Part shown: in pieces, positions 34,900 to 47,229 of the stretch
Numbering within the stretch: position 1 is the first letter of the stretch
Layout of the letters: each line of letters begins with the position of its first letter
NCBI GenBank assembly: GCA_019722365.1
Contig: JADFUC010002388.1
Coordinates: 310,001 to 374,000 of the forward strand
Origin: Lithospermum erythrorhizon
Lineage: Eukaryota > Streptophyta > Magnoliopsida > Boraginales > Boraginaceae
Length of the DNA: 64,000 bases
Direction: 5' to 3'
Program-made: the position numbers and the translations under genes
Notes under the pieces: generated by a model
The model's database searches: none
Told to the model about the DNA's origin: nothing
What the model saw: the letters and a program-made list of their open reading frames with translations, nothing else

Positions 34900-37690
34900 T
34901 TGTCTCCCAGAAATCCCAACCGCCACTTTTTAAATGGTAGTGGGGTGGAGGAGTTATAATTACTTACCAACCGCTTAGAACCATCTTTATGGCTTTGAAG
35001 TTCCAGACACAGCGTTTAATCACCGTATAAAGGTATGTCTCTCCGTTTCTTTCAACTTCTTCACTTTTCTTAGCACATTATTATCGTCTGCTCCTCGATG
35101 CAAAAGCAAGTTCCATTTTTCTCGTTTTGGTTTTGCAACTTACTTTGCTTTTCTTCGACTTCTCGTGATTCTTACCATTCTGCGAATCAAAGCACAAATT
35201 CGTCCCCCTCGCTATTTTATATACCAATGTGTTCAAACACGCTCTCGAAGAGATGCGTTTGCTTCAAACAGTGTCGAAGTCGGTGGTGTTTATAGTTTTA
35301 ATGCTGAAACCCATTTTTCATATATCTCAACTCCCTTGGTATATTACTCTAACCGTCGAATTTTCATCGTTCCTCGAGTCTTTATCCTTGTCGATCTTCG
35401 CATCTCTACTGCCCGACTCCGAACTTTCGAGAGTCTACACCGCCGTTCCGCCATGTCCAAGACCTTTGAGAATTTGCGGTCGAGTGGGGAATGGCCGAGG
35501 CTTGACCGCCGTCTGCCGCTCCAGCGGGCGGTCTCGAGCGCCTTTGGATGTGCAGCCTCACCGACTCTGAGAATGGGACCTCCTACTCCGAGGGCTGTTG
35601 CTTGAGAAATCTTCCTAGGGAAAAACTTGAAGACCACCTCGAAGTAGAGAGCCGGGGCAGTTCGCGATGGCCAACTATCAGCGCCAGGCGATCATGGCTT
35701 TTCTGGTCTTGAGACCCGTATCCACTGAGGGGAGGGGGGCGTGGATGCTCTCCCCCTAACTCGGGCTCCAGCCCTCTAAGGAAGGTGAGTCCGAGGATGT
35801 ATCGGCCAAACTACCGAGATACTCGCTTGTTTGGGAGTTCTTTAATTATGGGCTCCGACTCCCCGTCCCGTCATTTGTAGACGAGGTGTTGGTGACCCTG
35901 GATAGGGCCCCGGGTCAGCTGATGCCCTTTGCCTACTTGATCCTCACGGTCTTCCAAGTAGCATGTCAGTTTGTTAAGTGCGTTCCCAGCGTAGCCTTGT
36001 TCGATTAATGATGTATAATGTCATCCACAAAGGCCCCTTGGCCTATTTTCAAGTTGCTTCCCCCTCCTACAATTTCTTGTACACGAAGAAGTTGGATAAG
36101 CTGGAAGAAATTGGTGGTTCAAGCTATGGTTTTTTGGCGAAAAGGGTTTCGATCTTGCGAAGTCCGGCGCGTTGGTCTTGTCGAAACAAGCCTGCGCTCA
36201 CTTGCGAAGACTGGCTTCTGCCCGAGACCCCAATTTGAAATAGAAGCTAAGGGGTCTGCTTTCTGAGCCACTTGCCGCGAGAATAAGCCTATGATGAAGA
36301 CGTGTTAATCAAGGCGGGGTTAACCAAAGGAGTGAACAAATACGCCACCACCTCTCTTCGTAAGTATTCTTTTCTCATGTTGGTTTTCCTCTTATTTTCA
36401 TATTTTAATCTTTGCGTCTTTACTTGTCTTTGTCTCTTTTGTAGTCACTCTTAGCCCAGAAGCATGCCTCGGGGTCATGTATCATGCCCCACAAAGTTAG
36501 TTTTAAGGCTGTGACTTGGGGAAGGATCCCTTGGCAAAGGTGTTAAGAGGAATAATAAAAGTGGTTTCGGAGAATCATCGAGGTTCCTTGTATTTTGCTG
36601 ACCTCGTAAAGCGCTTCAAAGAATTGGTTTGGGAGGGCCGGTGATATGTGAGGTATTATACGAGGCATTACTCGCCTGCTCCTTCTCGCTTCTCCCTACC
36701 AATTCCTTGACCAATCTGAGGACATTCAGTACTTTTCTGCCGTTGGGAGTCATGGTCTCGGGTAAATCCCTCTCCTCCTCGGTTTACGCCTCAGTGTTGC
36801 TGCGGTTCCGGTGATACCTTTCGGGTTTCCCTATACCACTCTTCGGAGTATCGTTGTCTGAAGAGACAATCTCAAGAGAGGATCCCTACTTGAACTTTCA
36901 CTTTTGTTCTGGTATTTGGCTGAAAGGGGACATGGAGGATCATGGGTCAACCTAACCCTCATCAAATTAAGTGCCTTTTCTCACTTCCATCTTAAGGTAT
37001 ACTTCTCTCATTTCCCGAGTTCTTTATTTATCGTCTCAATTTCTCTTGCCCGAATCTCACTTCTCTTATTCTTTTCAGTCTATGGCGTGTGCTCGGGGAC
37101 TATTCTTGAGATGGGTGATAAAGTGGCTGCCTACGGAATAATATCTCTTTGGAGAAAGAGCACATCGAGGATTATCGAGGGAGAGGCAGCTCGTGCTCCA
37201 AAGTGATCATTTCAAGGCCCAAGCTTTTGACTTCAAGAATAATGACTGAGATATTCAATCTCTTTGTCTTTAGTCTTGTGCAATCCCGAAATCCGATCTC
37301 TTCCAAGCATGAAAGCAAGCTGGCGAGTTTCAAGAGCTCCTCTAGAAGAAGGCATAATCACGAGATCAAAAGCTCAGTCTCAAAACCGAGATACCGGATA
37401 CATTTGGAAGGCTCGTTAAAACTAAGGAGGAGGCCTACTGCCGAGGATGGCCGTGGCAAACTGGGAGGCCAAAATTACAAGGACATTCTTGTGGACGACC
37501 TGTCTCCATCATGAGGGCTTATAGCCTTAAGATCTCCGAGGAATTCGACGGTGTTCACTCCATGTTCCCTAAGTTCGTGGAAGAGCACTTCGGGAAGGAG
37601 TATGTGATCCCTCCAAATCGGCCTGCGAAGAGAGTGACCATGAAGCTTCTGGCGATGATGAGTGATGATGACCTTAGGGAAGATTAGAGA
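34900..37690 (+). pseudogene. Antisense ORF region (Transposase_28 / 'putative gypsy type transposon' domain)
   Basis: Coding character runs opposite to gag-pol. The clearest part, at about 35810-36008, reads VWEFFNYGLRLPVPSFVDEV, then TLDRAPGQLMPFAYLIL, matching the conserved core of the plant domain often called putative gypsy type transposon (PF04195). A following frame (35978-36238) has ASPSYNFLYTKKLDKLEEIG, consistent with its continuation. Upstream, TATAAAGG near 35025 with a C/T-rich stretch could be its promoter. Stops and frame changes interrupt it throughout. A later part (37150-37690) is rich in charged residues. The role of such antisense proteins in Tat elements is not established. 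Confidence 0.58.
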
Positions 37691-38040
37691 GGATGAAGAT
37701 CTTTGGCTCTAACTTTTGTCCATACTTTTTGTGTTTTTGTTTGTCCTCGGGCTGCTTTATTAGTCTTGAGTACCATTGCTGTACACTTTGTTTAGTAGTT
37801 ATGCCTTTTCTTATTTTTTGAAATTTTTTATTCTCTTAACTCTTATCTCTTATTCATCACTCTGTTCTTTTCTTTTATCTTTTTCTTCTTAACTTGTAAA
37901 TGTTATTTGTGATAACATAACACCTTGCCCCCTATCATGGAATCATTCTCTCTTCAGGGAATGACTTCGTGATAGGTGTAACTGTGTTTTGCTCACTGGG
38001 TACCTCGAGGTAGTTTTTTATACCCCAGTTTTCCACTTAA

Positions 38041-38411
38041 ACCGAGGGTGATCTAATTCACTGAGGACACAGTGATCTAATTCACTTTCGGGCTTTCATA
38101 AGTTAATAAAGTTTGAATGATCTTACTCATTCGACCCCGAGTGATCTGATTCACCCGAGGACCACGAGTGATCTAATTCACTGGGTTTCCTTTTAAGTTA
38201 ATAAAGGTGGAATGATCTTTGTCATTAGGCCGGGTATTTGATTCACTGCAGGGACCTTGGTGATCCCAATTACACGAGGTTTCGGCAAAGTTAATAAAGG
38301 TTGAATGATCTTATTCATTCGACCCCGGGTGATCTGATTCACCGAGGACCACTAGTGATCTAATTCACACGGGTTTCCTCCGAAGGGAGGCTAAGTGATC
38401 TTATTCACTTA
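38041..38411. repeat. Tandem array of short hairpins (94-95-bp unit)
   Basis: Units starting AAGTTAATAAAG at about 38100, 38195 and 38289 repeat with a 94-95-bp period, with partial units on both sides. Each unit carries several inverted repeats of the form arm-TCTNAT-arm: AGTGA/TCACT (38071, 38140, 38167, 38354), GAATGA/TCATTC (38115, 38303), GGTGA/TCACC (38328), AATGA/TCATT (38211) and TAAGTGA/TCACTTA (38392). The arms change together so pairing is kept while the loop stays nearly constant. The middle unit is partly decayed. The array lies between pol and the antisense ORF, in the variable 3' region where Tat elements often carry tandem repeats. Confidence 0.85.
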
Positions 38412-38514
38412 GATTTTCTTTCTTTATTTAATGAATTCTCGTTGCTCAAAAGATTTCTTTATTTCCAAAAGGCATACTCGTGCTTCATCAAACTTTTATC
38501 TCCAAGTTTGTTTA

Positions 38515-39650
38515 CAAAAGAGGGGAGATTACATCCTTTACAGTACTAAGTGTAGTATGTTTTGAGATAGATCCCGTGCCATGTGTGCTTGATGATTTTC
38601 CCCGAGAGTTCCTCTAGTTCATAAGTCCCTGGGCCTATGACTCGTCTCACCCTGTAGGGTCCTTCCCACTTAGGGTTGAGCTTGTCTTGTCTCTTTGGCT
38701 TCTAGCCGGCTACAGGCCAGAAGCCGCGAGGTGTCTTCTTTTTGAATTGTCTTATTCCGACCACCCGGTTGTAGAGATAAATGTCATCAACTATTTATAC
38801 CTCTACATTCGGTATAAGGCTGCATCTCTTAGTTCATCCGTGAAGTTGAGACATTCTCTCATCTGCTCTCCACTTTTCTCTTCATTGAAGCAGAGCTGTC
38901 GGACATTGGGTAGGCAGACCTCTACAGGCAAAACAACTTCTGCCCCGAACTCTAAGCTGAAGGGAGTTTCTCCCGTGGCGTTGGAGGAGTGGTTGATAGG
39001 ACGGAGGACTAGTGGAGCTCACCATTTTCACTTTTGCCCCTGACTCGAGGAGGGTTTTTTATTCCTTGAAAATGGTCTTGTTAAAGCGGCTTCTATAAAT
39101 GGCTTGAGGACAACATCACGGAGTGCAAATGGTGTTACATCCGCAACCGTTTGTAGCATGTCGAAGTACAAGCAGGCGGGGGCCGTTATCCGATGCGATA
39201 TCTTTGGTCCCGCAATGGTGTGATGTTCTTCCATATAGACTCTTCAATATCTTCGGCGTTAATTGTTTCTTGGGGCATGGGCTTGCCCATTTACTAAAAT
39301 AGTCCCGGCCCCTTGACCGCGTCTTTGTATTTGGTGGTAAACTACAAGTGTCCCTTAAATCGATGCCCCCTTATGACAAAGCGGTATGGGACAAAGTTGG
39401 GGTCATCTCTCCGCCCGCAGGGTTGTCTAGAATTTGCCTTCATCTTTTTGGCAGAATCGCTTTCTTTCTTAGCTACAAATTCATTCATGAGTGTGGGCCA
39501 GAAGTACCCTGCTCGGGTAATCTTTAGGGCCAAGGATTTACCCCCGATATGATGTCCGCAATCTCCCTCATGGACTTCAAACAGAGTTTGTTGGATTTTA
39601 TCTTCAGGGATGCAAAACAGTAAGGGTCCCAGGTGGGAAGTCTTATACAA
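38515..39650 (-). pseudogene. Tat element integrase (broken)
   Basis: From the N-terminus: the HHCC zinc-binding region includes FEVHEGDCGHHIGGKSLALK and AGYFWPTL (within 39520-39650). The core follows but is fragmented; toward its end TGETPFSLEFGAEVVLPVEV is clear near 38930. The C-terminal part has PKWEGPYRV (about 38650-38680), the GPY/F module of Ty3/gypsy integrases. Several frameshifts and stops separate these blocks. The enzyme would insert the cDNA copy into chromosomes; this copy cannot be made whole. Confidence 0.78.
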
Positions 39651-39849
39651 CTCCGCTTGGAACATTTGGAATTTATAGCTTCTGTTTTGTAATTTCCTAA
39701 CCTCGATCTTGTCCTCGGGCAACTCTCCAGTGTTTAAAAACTTGACTATGGCAGGCCAATATTCCCCTATTCTCCCCACTTGGGTACATTCTTGTCTCAT
39801 CGCCGTGGACTTTTCCCTGATATTCACTATGAACTCTTTGGGGAATATA

Positions 39850-40230
39850 TCCTCATAATGGATTGTAGCCCAGCCGAGATAGATGATCAGCATGCTCGTT
39901 TTCTCCTCGGGGTATATGCTCAAAGACCACGTAGTCAAACTTTGAGACTATATTCGTGGCCTTAGAGTGATACTTCCTCAAGTTCTCGTTCTTGACTCCA
40001 GTCTCCCCCGATATGTTCAATCCGCGACTTAGAATCACTTTTACCACGATTCAGTTACGCCCGAGACTTTGGTAGTAATAACCCACGTCGCGTGGCCATA
40101 TTATTTCGTTATTGGTGGCTTTGAACTGGAATCTTAGCGCATATTCAAAGTTGACTACTCGGTCATCAATTAAGATCCCTACACTGCTCCGTTCGGTTCT
40201 TTAGCTCGTCTACGTATAACATCCACGAGG
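39850..40230 (-). pseudogene. Second (additional) RNase H of the Tat element
   Basis: WMLYVDELKN (near 40230) corresponds to the start of an RNase H fold (usual LYVDG). LRKYHSKATNIVSKFDYVVF, then IPRGENEHADHLSRL (39853-40000) correspond to its end, where relatives have PR-N-ADALS/AKL. This is distinct from the RNase H attached to reverse transcriptase at 40356-40700, so the element had two, a Tat hallmark. Stops lie between the parts. Confidence 0.65.
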
Positions 40231-40355
40231 GCCTCTCCTGAGGTGTCGTCATAGTTTTGGGGTCTTCCACTGACTCAGTCATGGCACACTCCATGTGACC
40301 CCGAGGCTTGGGCTTTTCATTCAGTTCTAGGTGGGAAAGTGATCTCAAAGCTCAC

Positions 40356-41420
40356 TTAGCTACATATTGCCGTGAGCCTTCGCATTTGTCTTTGGATTGG
40401 GAGTATTCTTTTTAGGGGCTGCTCTGTGACCACACTTATAGGGTGATTTTCAAAGTAGGCCTTGAGCTTTCTAGCCGAGGTAACTAGAGCCAACATGAAC
40501 TTGTCAATAAGGGGGTAACTTTCTTCGGGTCCATGAAGCACATGACTCACATAGTAGATGGGCTTGGTTTGTCCCTCTTACTGCTTATGGCCAACAACTA
40601 CTTTGCTCCTCGGGATCTGACTAAGTATAAGCGTAATTCCTTCTTCCCTTGGTCTGATCGGTATTTTTGGAGTTGTGATTTATGCTTTTAATTCGTCAAA
40701 AGCTTAGGCACATTCTTCATCCTTGAAGATGCTTTGGGAGGCTTATGCCGGTTTTTACCGGAAAAGTGAGTTCTATCTCCGGACGAGATATAGGCGGTGA
40801 AACCCTGAACACCTGCCAATCTACTGTACTTCCTTATAAGAGGCGGGGTTGCATGCCTATGGCCTCAATCGCCGGGATGAGTTCTATGCCTCGTTAAACT
40901 ATCATGAATCCCGAATTTCACAGGGGTGCCCAAATGAACTTCTCGGGTTAATCATGGCCGGCTTTCCTTGATCTTTCAATGTCTCCTCGGAGTTACACCG
41001 TCTCCTCTTCCTCTTGCTTTTGTGTATCATCCACATAGATTTCCATGTTTTCCAATTTGCTCCGAGAAGATGAAATTCACCATCCTTTGGTATGTTGTCC
41101 CAGCATTTTCGAAATCAAAGAGGCATTGCGTCGTGTCCTGACCCACATACTCCGTGATGAAGGTGGTGTTTTCTTGATCTATTTGAGTATTTGATGATAC
41201 CCTCGGGAAGCATCTAGGAAGTCAAAAACCTCATATCCGCACTCCCATCTACCAATCTTCCCCAAACAAGTTAACGGGAAGTAGTCTTTGGGGCAAACTT
41301 TTATTGAGGTTGGTGGAGTCGGTGCACATTCTCCATTTCCGTTAGACTTCTGACCATGACACATTAACGGCAATCCACTTGGGGAGTGTAATTCTCGGAT
41401 GGCCCCTACCCTCATCAATT
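40356..41420 (-). pseudogene. Tat element reverse transcriptase and RNase H
   Basis: MRVGAIRELH, then KVCPKDYFPL and GYEVFDFLDASRGYHQI (41179-41418), are the N-terminal RT motifs. EIYVDDTQK places the catalytic YVDD at 41026-41037. The linked RNase H is seen as SHVLHGPEESYPLIDKFMLA, then LVTSARKLKAYFENHP (40400-40550). Frameshifts occur between blocks. The domain copied element RNA to DNA in the ancestor. Confidence 0.8.
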
Positions 41421-42089
41421 CGTCAACTTCTTACAGATGCTTTGATTAACTTTCTTGGGATAAGATTCTTCCCCAAGCTAGCACAACGTGAGCTTGTAGA
41501 GGTCATACAATTGGTGCCAGTGCTATTCTAGTATTAACTCCGAGAATATCTTAGGTTCATCTGAAAACCTCTTCATACTTTTAGCAGAAGCTTTATCCTT
41601 GAGGCAGCGATTTTCGTGGTTCAGGTGTGTTCCTATCCGGACTGTCTTCTCGGGTTGTTTTTCCGCCCAGGGAGGCAATCTCGAGTTCTTCATAAGGGAC
41701 ATCACTAGCCGCCTCTTTCTTTGAGGGGTTGTCGCGATCTTTTTTCTTGAAGTGTCGTACTCATTATTTAGGGAGGGTTCTTCCGATACATTCGAGGTGG
41801 TTTCTGAGGCTTCCTCGAGAATGAAGGATATTGAGCCCTCTTGGTCCCTGACTCTACTTGCGCCTTTCATGGTTGGAAATTTCATCTTCAAATGGAGGCG
41901 GTGAAATGATTGCTCTCAAGGTTGTTAAGTTGGGCCTTAATGAGCCCGTTCTTGCGAGGTCGGATATATCGACAGCCGTGAAGGAAAGCTCTTTTATTGC
42001 ACTTGATTCTCGGGGCTTACTCCCGACTGTAAAGATCGGTCTGCTTTATCCACGCGGGATTATACTGAGTGTCTGTAAATCCCGTGAAG

Positions 42090-42260
42090 GTGTACGAGCC
42101 GAGGTTTCAAGGTTCAGAGTAACTTGACCGATCATACGTCCCCAGTATAAGATATCCGCCAAACTCCCGTATCCGCAGCGTGCGCCACGAGAAGTTTCCA
42201 ATCACAGGCGATTATTAGGGGATCATCGCCAGAGGTATCACCGATCCCTCTAACCTTTCT
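42090..42260 (-). pseudogene. Tat element aspartic protease region
   Basis: The minus strand reads DDPLIIACDW, then ADTG with the catalytic DTG at 42165-42173, then WRISYTGDV-like sequence, matching the Tat protease pattern (DDPLVI ... VDTGSSADIL) with damage after the active site. Confidence 0.6.
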
Positions 42261-42299
42261 TCTTCGAGAGAACTTTATCCCTCCTTGTCGGCGGTGGTC

Positions 42300-44050
42300 G
42301 TTGGTATGAGCTTTATATCACATTACCAATATTGTTTCAAAATTGGAAGTATCTCTCCTCCTACCAATCCTCGAAATGATATCAATACGCCTACCCGGCT
42401 TCGTCGGGGACTTCGACTCCTTGGTTTATCCATTCTTCGAGGTGAGGCCCGTGCCGTTCTTGGGGACTGTTCTCTCACGAACTCTTTAAGGTGCCCTCTT
42501 CGAATGAGTTTCTCAATTTCAGCCTTGAAAATAAAACGTCATCGATTGCCATGCACTTGATGCTTTATGATACTCATGAAGCTGCCGGGTCTCTTCGATT
42601 CGGATGAGATCTGAGAGTTTTGAGCTTTGGAAATAAGCGTTTTGTCGGGCGTCTAGGCAAAAGCGCTCTTAAATGCAGATGCTCTTGCTTAGTGTATGCA
42701 TTATTATATAAGTTCTTGAGTTTACTCGCCTTCCATTTTACTGCCATAAGGATGATATTCCCATGAAATTTGGTCACGGAAATGATCTCTTTTGGGTTTT
42801 TACATTTGCACTTTCCTACTCTGGGTTTTCTTTTAGGGACCTCGGTTGTTCCCTTCGGGGTTGGAGCCTCAGTTGTTCCGCCGAGGTTGAACTTCGGTTG
42901 TCCCTTCAGCCAGATTTTTAGCTTCCTCCAAATTTATGTATTTAATGAAATCGGTTAGGCCGGCGGTGTGCGAGGATTACCGGTTCCCGACACCATCCTT
43001 TCCTTGGCGGTCCGAGCTGCAAACCTGCATTGATAGAATCGATTCTTGCCACGCTTCTCTTCGTGGCGGTATGTTAGTCAAAATTCATTGGAATCGATTG
43101 GAATAATAGTCAGTATCTCGCCTCATTTATGTTTCATATTCATTAACTCCTCTTCGCTTTGTTCGGCCTTGATGGATACTCGAATTTATCCATGAAGACA
43201 TCCGCAATTCTGTAAGCGGTCTATGGTGTCGGGTGACGGTTTGTGGAACGTTTTCAACGACTCGACAAAGCGTTGGGAAAGCCCTTTAACGTAAACATCG
43301 TCTCAGCTTGCCCAAAGGACAATTGTGATCGTAGGCCTTAATGTGATTGCTAGGATCTCTACCGTGCCATGTCAGTTTTGAACTTGGGCATTCCTAAAAC
43401 CCTTTATCGACTCGTGTCCCGATGCGTGCGAAAAGGGGGCAAATCTTGTGTTTTTTGTCGGGACCTTGGAGGGGGCTATGTCTTTAAACCTGTTATTTAA
43501 CTCCTCTACTTGTCTTTGGAGCTTCGCTATAACATCCTCACGCCCCTGGCATTGTCACATCCTCTTGGTACTGTTCTTTGGCACCATGAGGGTCGTGGGT
43601 GACCGTATCGGTTGTTCCTTTCGGGAGACCGTTCGCAGGCTTTACCGTTGCTTGTGTGACATAAATGGAAGCTCTTTCTAGAAGATTTAAAATTAGTGTG
43701 TCTGTAGGCGCTATCGGTTTTTCCACATATGGGGGTGACTCGAATGAGGGATCCAGAGGAATAGTCTTCCTGGTTGTGATCAGGCCTCTCTTTGTCTTTG
43801 GTGGTGAAAGGGTGGCCTTTCGTCTTCTTTTGTTTGTCGATGGTACTTACTTTAGTGATAATTCCATTAGTAGGATTTCTTTCTCGTATGACTAGATTTG
43901 TGTGGGGACATGTTTCTTTGGTTTGTCTCGTGTTGTTTGAACCCGACCCCATAGTTTATTTAAGTGGTGTTATCGTTTGGATTCACGAAATGGCGAATTG
44001 GCCGAGTGTCTTTCAGTCTTACGGAGAGGATGAGACTGAAAATTTGCGTC
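42300..44050 (-). pseudogene. Tat element gag (broken)
   Basis: Blocks with Gag-like character include REDVIAKLQRQVEELNNRFK (about 43470-43540), DPSNHIKAYD near 43350, and a stretch around 43200-43260 giving FHKPSPDTIDRL-like residues in shifting frames. The upstream part (43500-43950) is rich in charged residues and Thr. No single frame crosses the region. Confidence 0.5.
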
Positions 44051-44060
44051 TTAAGCCTTG

Positions 44061-44630
44061 AGCTTGTACCGTTGGGGTCTAGGTCACTTAAAATGTGGAC
44101 AAGTGTAGCGATCCTAAGACATAATTTGACTTAAACCCTAAACTTGTGCTTTCATTGGATGCTTCTTTTATAATGGGACGTTAAGCGGAATTAAATTTTT
44201 CTTTATAATGTCATATCAAAAATGCATTGACAATAGATTTTTAGTATAAAATAAGTTTTTCCTTACCAGACTACCTACATAAATTTTAGCTACTAAATTT
44301 GATCATTGAGAGCTAACTGTTGGCTGTTGCAATAAATATATAAAAATAGGCATTCTATGATAGTTACAATGACAACAATTTGTGTATACTAATAAAATTC
44401 TAATATAAATATATTTATTAAATTGTTATTTGATTCATTAATTAGGAATATATATAAAAATGTTATTTATTCTTAATTGACGTGAAAATAATTAAAATGA
44501 CAATTAGAATCATAACATTAAATGAATAAATAAGTATTCCGTACAATACTATGATAAATATTGATACTTCTTCCCTTTCCTTTCTTGTAGCAAAACAAAA
44601 AATGAATTATCAAACAAATTCGTTGTTGCA
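44061..44630. other. AT-rich DNA between two transposons
   Basis: Composition drops sharply from GC-rich to AT-rich at about 44100. TGTAGCGATCCTAAGAC near 44104 could be the edge of another LTR-type element but has no partner. No gene is seen. Confidence 0.35.
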
Positions 44631-44694
44631 TTGTTGAGGAGCAACACTATACACGCTACCAGCAGAGTATTTCAGCAGTGAAATGGCCCATTTG

Positions 44695-44830
44695 CCCTTA
44701 TGCACATAAGCGAACTATGTGGGTGTTTATAAACATATAAGCGAATTAACCGGTTGCTTAAAATACAACAAGCGAATTGAACCTTGCTTGTATAAAAAGC
44801 TCGCCAGGTCGCTTGTTCTTCATAGCGTCT
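44695..44830. repeat. Hairpin motif cluster, left end of the MULE-like element
   Basis: Repeated units of the form (A)ACAAGC-GAATT-N-GCTTGT occur, such as AAGCGAATTAACCGGTTGCTT (44737-) and ACAAGC/GCTTGT arms around GAATTGAACCTT (44767-). Related clusters lie at 45725-45850, 46490-46570 and 48540-48680 in the same element. Confidence 0.6.
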
Positions 44831-46679
44831 GATTAATTTGTTTGTTTTGTGCATGCTTGAATTATATTTATGCTTATTAGGATCAGCCAATTTTTTATGT
44901 GTTTGTTTGATAATGAGCATTGTATTAGCTTGTTATAAATTAACATAACAAATATTAAATAATTTATTACATAGAATGAATTAAATATATTACATAAGAA
45001 TGAATTAAATATATCTACATACAGATAGAAATAAGTAACTAATTACATAAAAATGAAATAAATAATTAATTACATAAGAATGAATTAAATATAGTAATTC
45101 CATAAAGAAGAAAACTAATCTCATTATTGTTTTCATCTTTCAAAAAAAACAACAAAGCTTCTCTTGCTAGTCTCGTGAAAATTGCACAATTTTGCTACTC
45201 TAAATGGTCGTTGATGTGACTATAAAGTACCCGACAAAGCTTATATGAAATTGTTTGTTAACATTTACTATGAATTGTGTAATTTATTATGAAATTGTTT
45301 CTTAACATTTACTATGGTGTGTCATTTATTATGAAATTGTTTCTTAACAAATCGATGAATTCTTGTCGAGAAGCTCTACTCATTTAGAATTTTGAATGCG
45401 ATAATTATTTAATATTAAATTATCGAGAATATGAAATTGTAATAAATTGTGCATCAAAGAATATGAAATTATTAAGATTATGAAATTATAATAAATTGAC
45501 ATGTATCACACGTTGAATTTTGGTCATTTTGAATGTTGACGAATTAATAATTGAGTGATACGACAATTAAAATTGATTACTGCATTGGTAAATTGAACAT
45601 TTTAACGATTTGAATATGTGTCAACATGATTATGTCGATCTGATAAAGTACCAAATTTATTCCGTGTCACTAGTTCAACTAACAACTAAATATAATGTTC
45701 ATGATTAAACAAGAATGAAAAAAATTTGCTCCTTACCGAACAAGCAATAAAAGAACTCGGCTGTTTGTTACCAAGCACAGCGATAATTCGCTTGTTGCTC
45801 AACAACCATGGAAATAATTCGGTTGTTGCACAACAACAGCCCAGCCAGTTGACCATGGCGCCCTGCGCGGCGTCGTCTTGGCAACATAACCCACTTTACG
45901 GTTTTTATATATATCGACCAAAAACCAAATTGCCTGGTTTTATTGTATAACAATCAATTTGCATAGTTTTATTGATAAACAACTTAATTTACTGCTTGGT
46001 ATGCCATACAGCAGAATTTTCTAAAGCTTAAATACTAACAACGAATTCACCATTTGGCAAAATCATTTCACTAAATTTCGGTAGTTTGTTGTGGAAAATT
46101 TCGAAACTCCAAATTTTGTGAATTTCATCAAAGCAATTAACAATTCAATAAACAAGTAAGTAAAATTTAATCATTTGTTTATATTATAAGCAATTTATTT
46201 TAAATATGAATTTGTGTATATATGAAATTGGTATGAATTATTATGTTATGGCTGTTTCTTAAGATTATGAATTGTGTATTAGTATACTTATTTAGTATAT
46301 TATAATTGTGTATTCAATTTAGATCATATTATGTTTGTGTATTTAAAAATTATGGTTGTTTGTTAAGATTTATTGTCAATTCGAATCATATTTTATTATT
46401 AATTTGATCATATTATGTTTCTTAAGATTTATTGTTATAATTGCCACTTTTTTGTTAAGTAACAATCGAAATAAAATCATGCTGAATATAGAACAAGTGA
46501 ATTGATCATTTGTTCGTTTCATGACAGCCGAATTATTTTATGGCTTGTTATGCAACAAGCGAATTCAGGCAATGATTACAGTACATTAACCGTATTTATT
46601 AAAGTGTAATGAGAATGAATTGTGTATTAAATTGAATCAAAAATGTAATGGTGTGTATTTAATAGTATCAATTTATGAA

Positions 46680-47080
46680 TTAGATATTAGCAAATTATTA
46701 TTGTGAAATTATGAAATGAGATTATGAAATTAAAATTATGATTAAACAATACATTAAGAAATATTAGCAATTACATGAAAATATCAAATGATGAAATTAT
46801 AAAATTATGAAATATTATGAAATTATTATGAAAATATGAAATTATAAAATTTTAGATTATGAAATATGAAATATGAAATTATAAAATTATGAAGTATAAA
46901 TTATGAAATTATTATAAAAAATATGATTCATTTAGATTATGATTCCAAATAATAACATAGCGTGATTACATAGTTGATGGGGAGTATGAAATATGGTAAA
47001 CTATGGTCAAAATAGTAAATTATGGTTTAAATTATGGTAAAAAATGTAACATGTAAATTATGACATATGAAATATGGTAA
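46680..47080. repeat. Low-complexity ATGAAATT repeat
   Basis: Dense, irregular repetition of ATGAAATTAT-type units, with weaker stretches at 45240-45500 and 46190-46440. It has no coding potential. Confidence 0.75.
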
Positions 47081-47229
47081 TTTCTACGGTTTGTTGAGAA
47101 AGAAGCGAATTTTCTACATATCTTTGGAAGTCGGTGGTGAATTTCGGCGGTGATTTGCTATCGGAAGCAATTGGATCAGATGATAGCCAAACATGTATGA
47201 AAATATTATATATTTAATTTTGTATAACA

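Larger units (their letters stand above)
34431..44060 (-). mobile_element. Damaged Ty3/gypsy retrotransposon, Tat lineage, minus strand
   Basis: Read on the minus strand the order is gag (about 44050-42300), protease, reverse transcriptase, RNase H, a second RNase H, integrase (ending about 38515), a hairpin-repeat spacer and then an opposite-strand ORF region (plus strand, about 34900-37690). Duplicated RNase H and an antisense extra ORF between pol and the 3' LTR are features of the plant Tat group (Ogre, Retand and relatives). GC content is clearly higher than in the flanks. Frames are broken by many stops and shifts, so it is not autonomous. No LTR pair could be matched between the two sides; the limits given are where element-like sequence begins and ends. 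Confidence 0.78.

Noticed and set aside
35165..35637. Long overlapping frames on both strands
   Set aside because: GC-rich DNA with few stops gives open frames by chance; only the parts matching the Transposase_28-like domain downstream were accepted.
38041..38411. CRISPR-like array (short repeats with palindromes)
   Set aside because: The genome is plant, the repeats are not identical direct repeats with unique spacers of constant length, and the array lies inside a retrotransposon.
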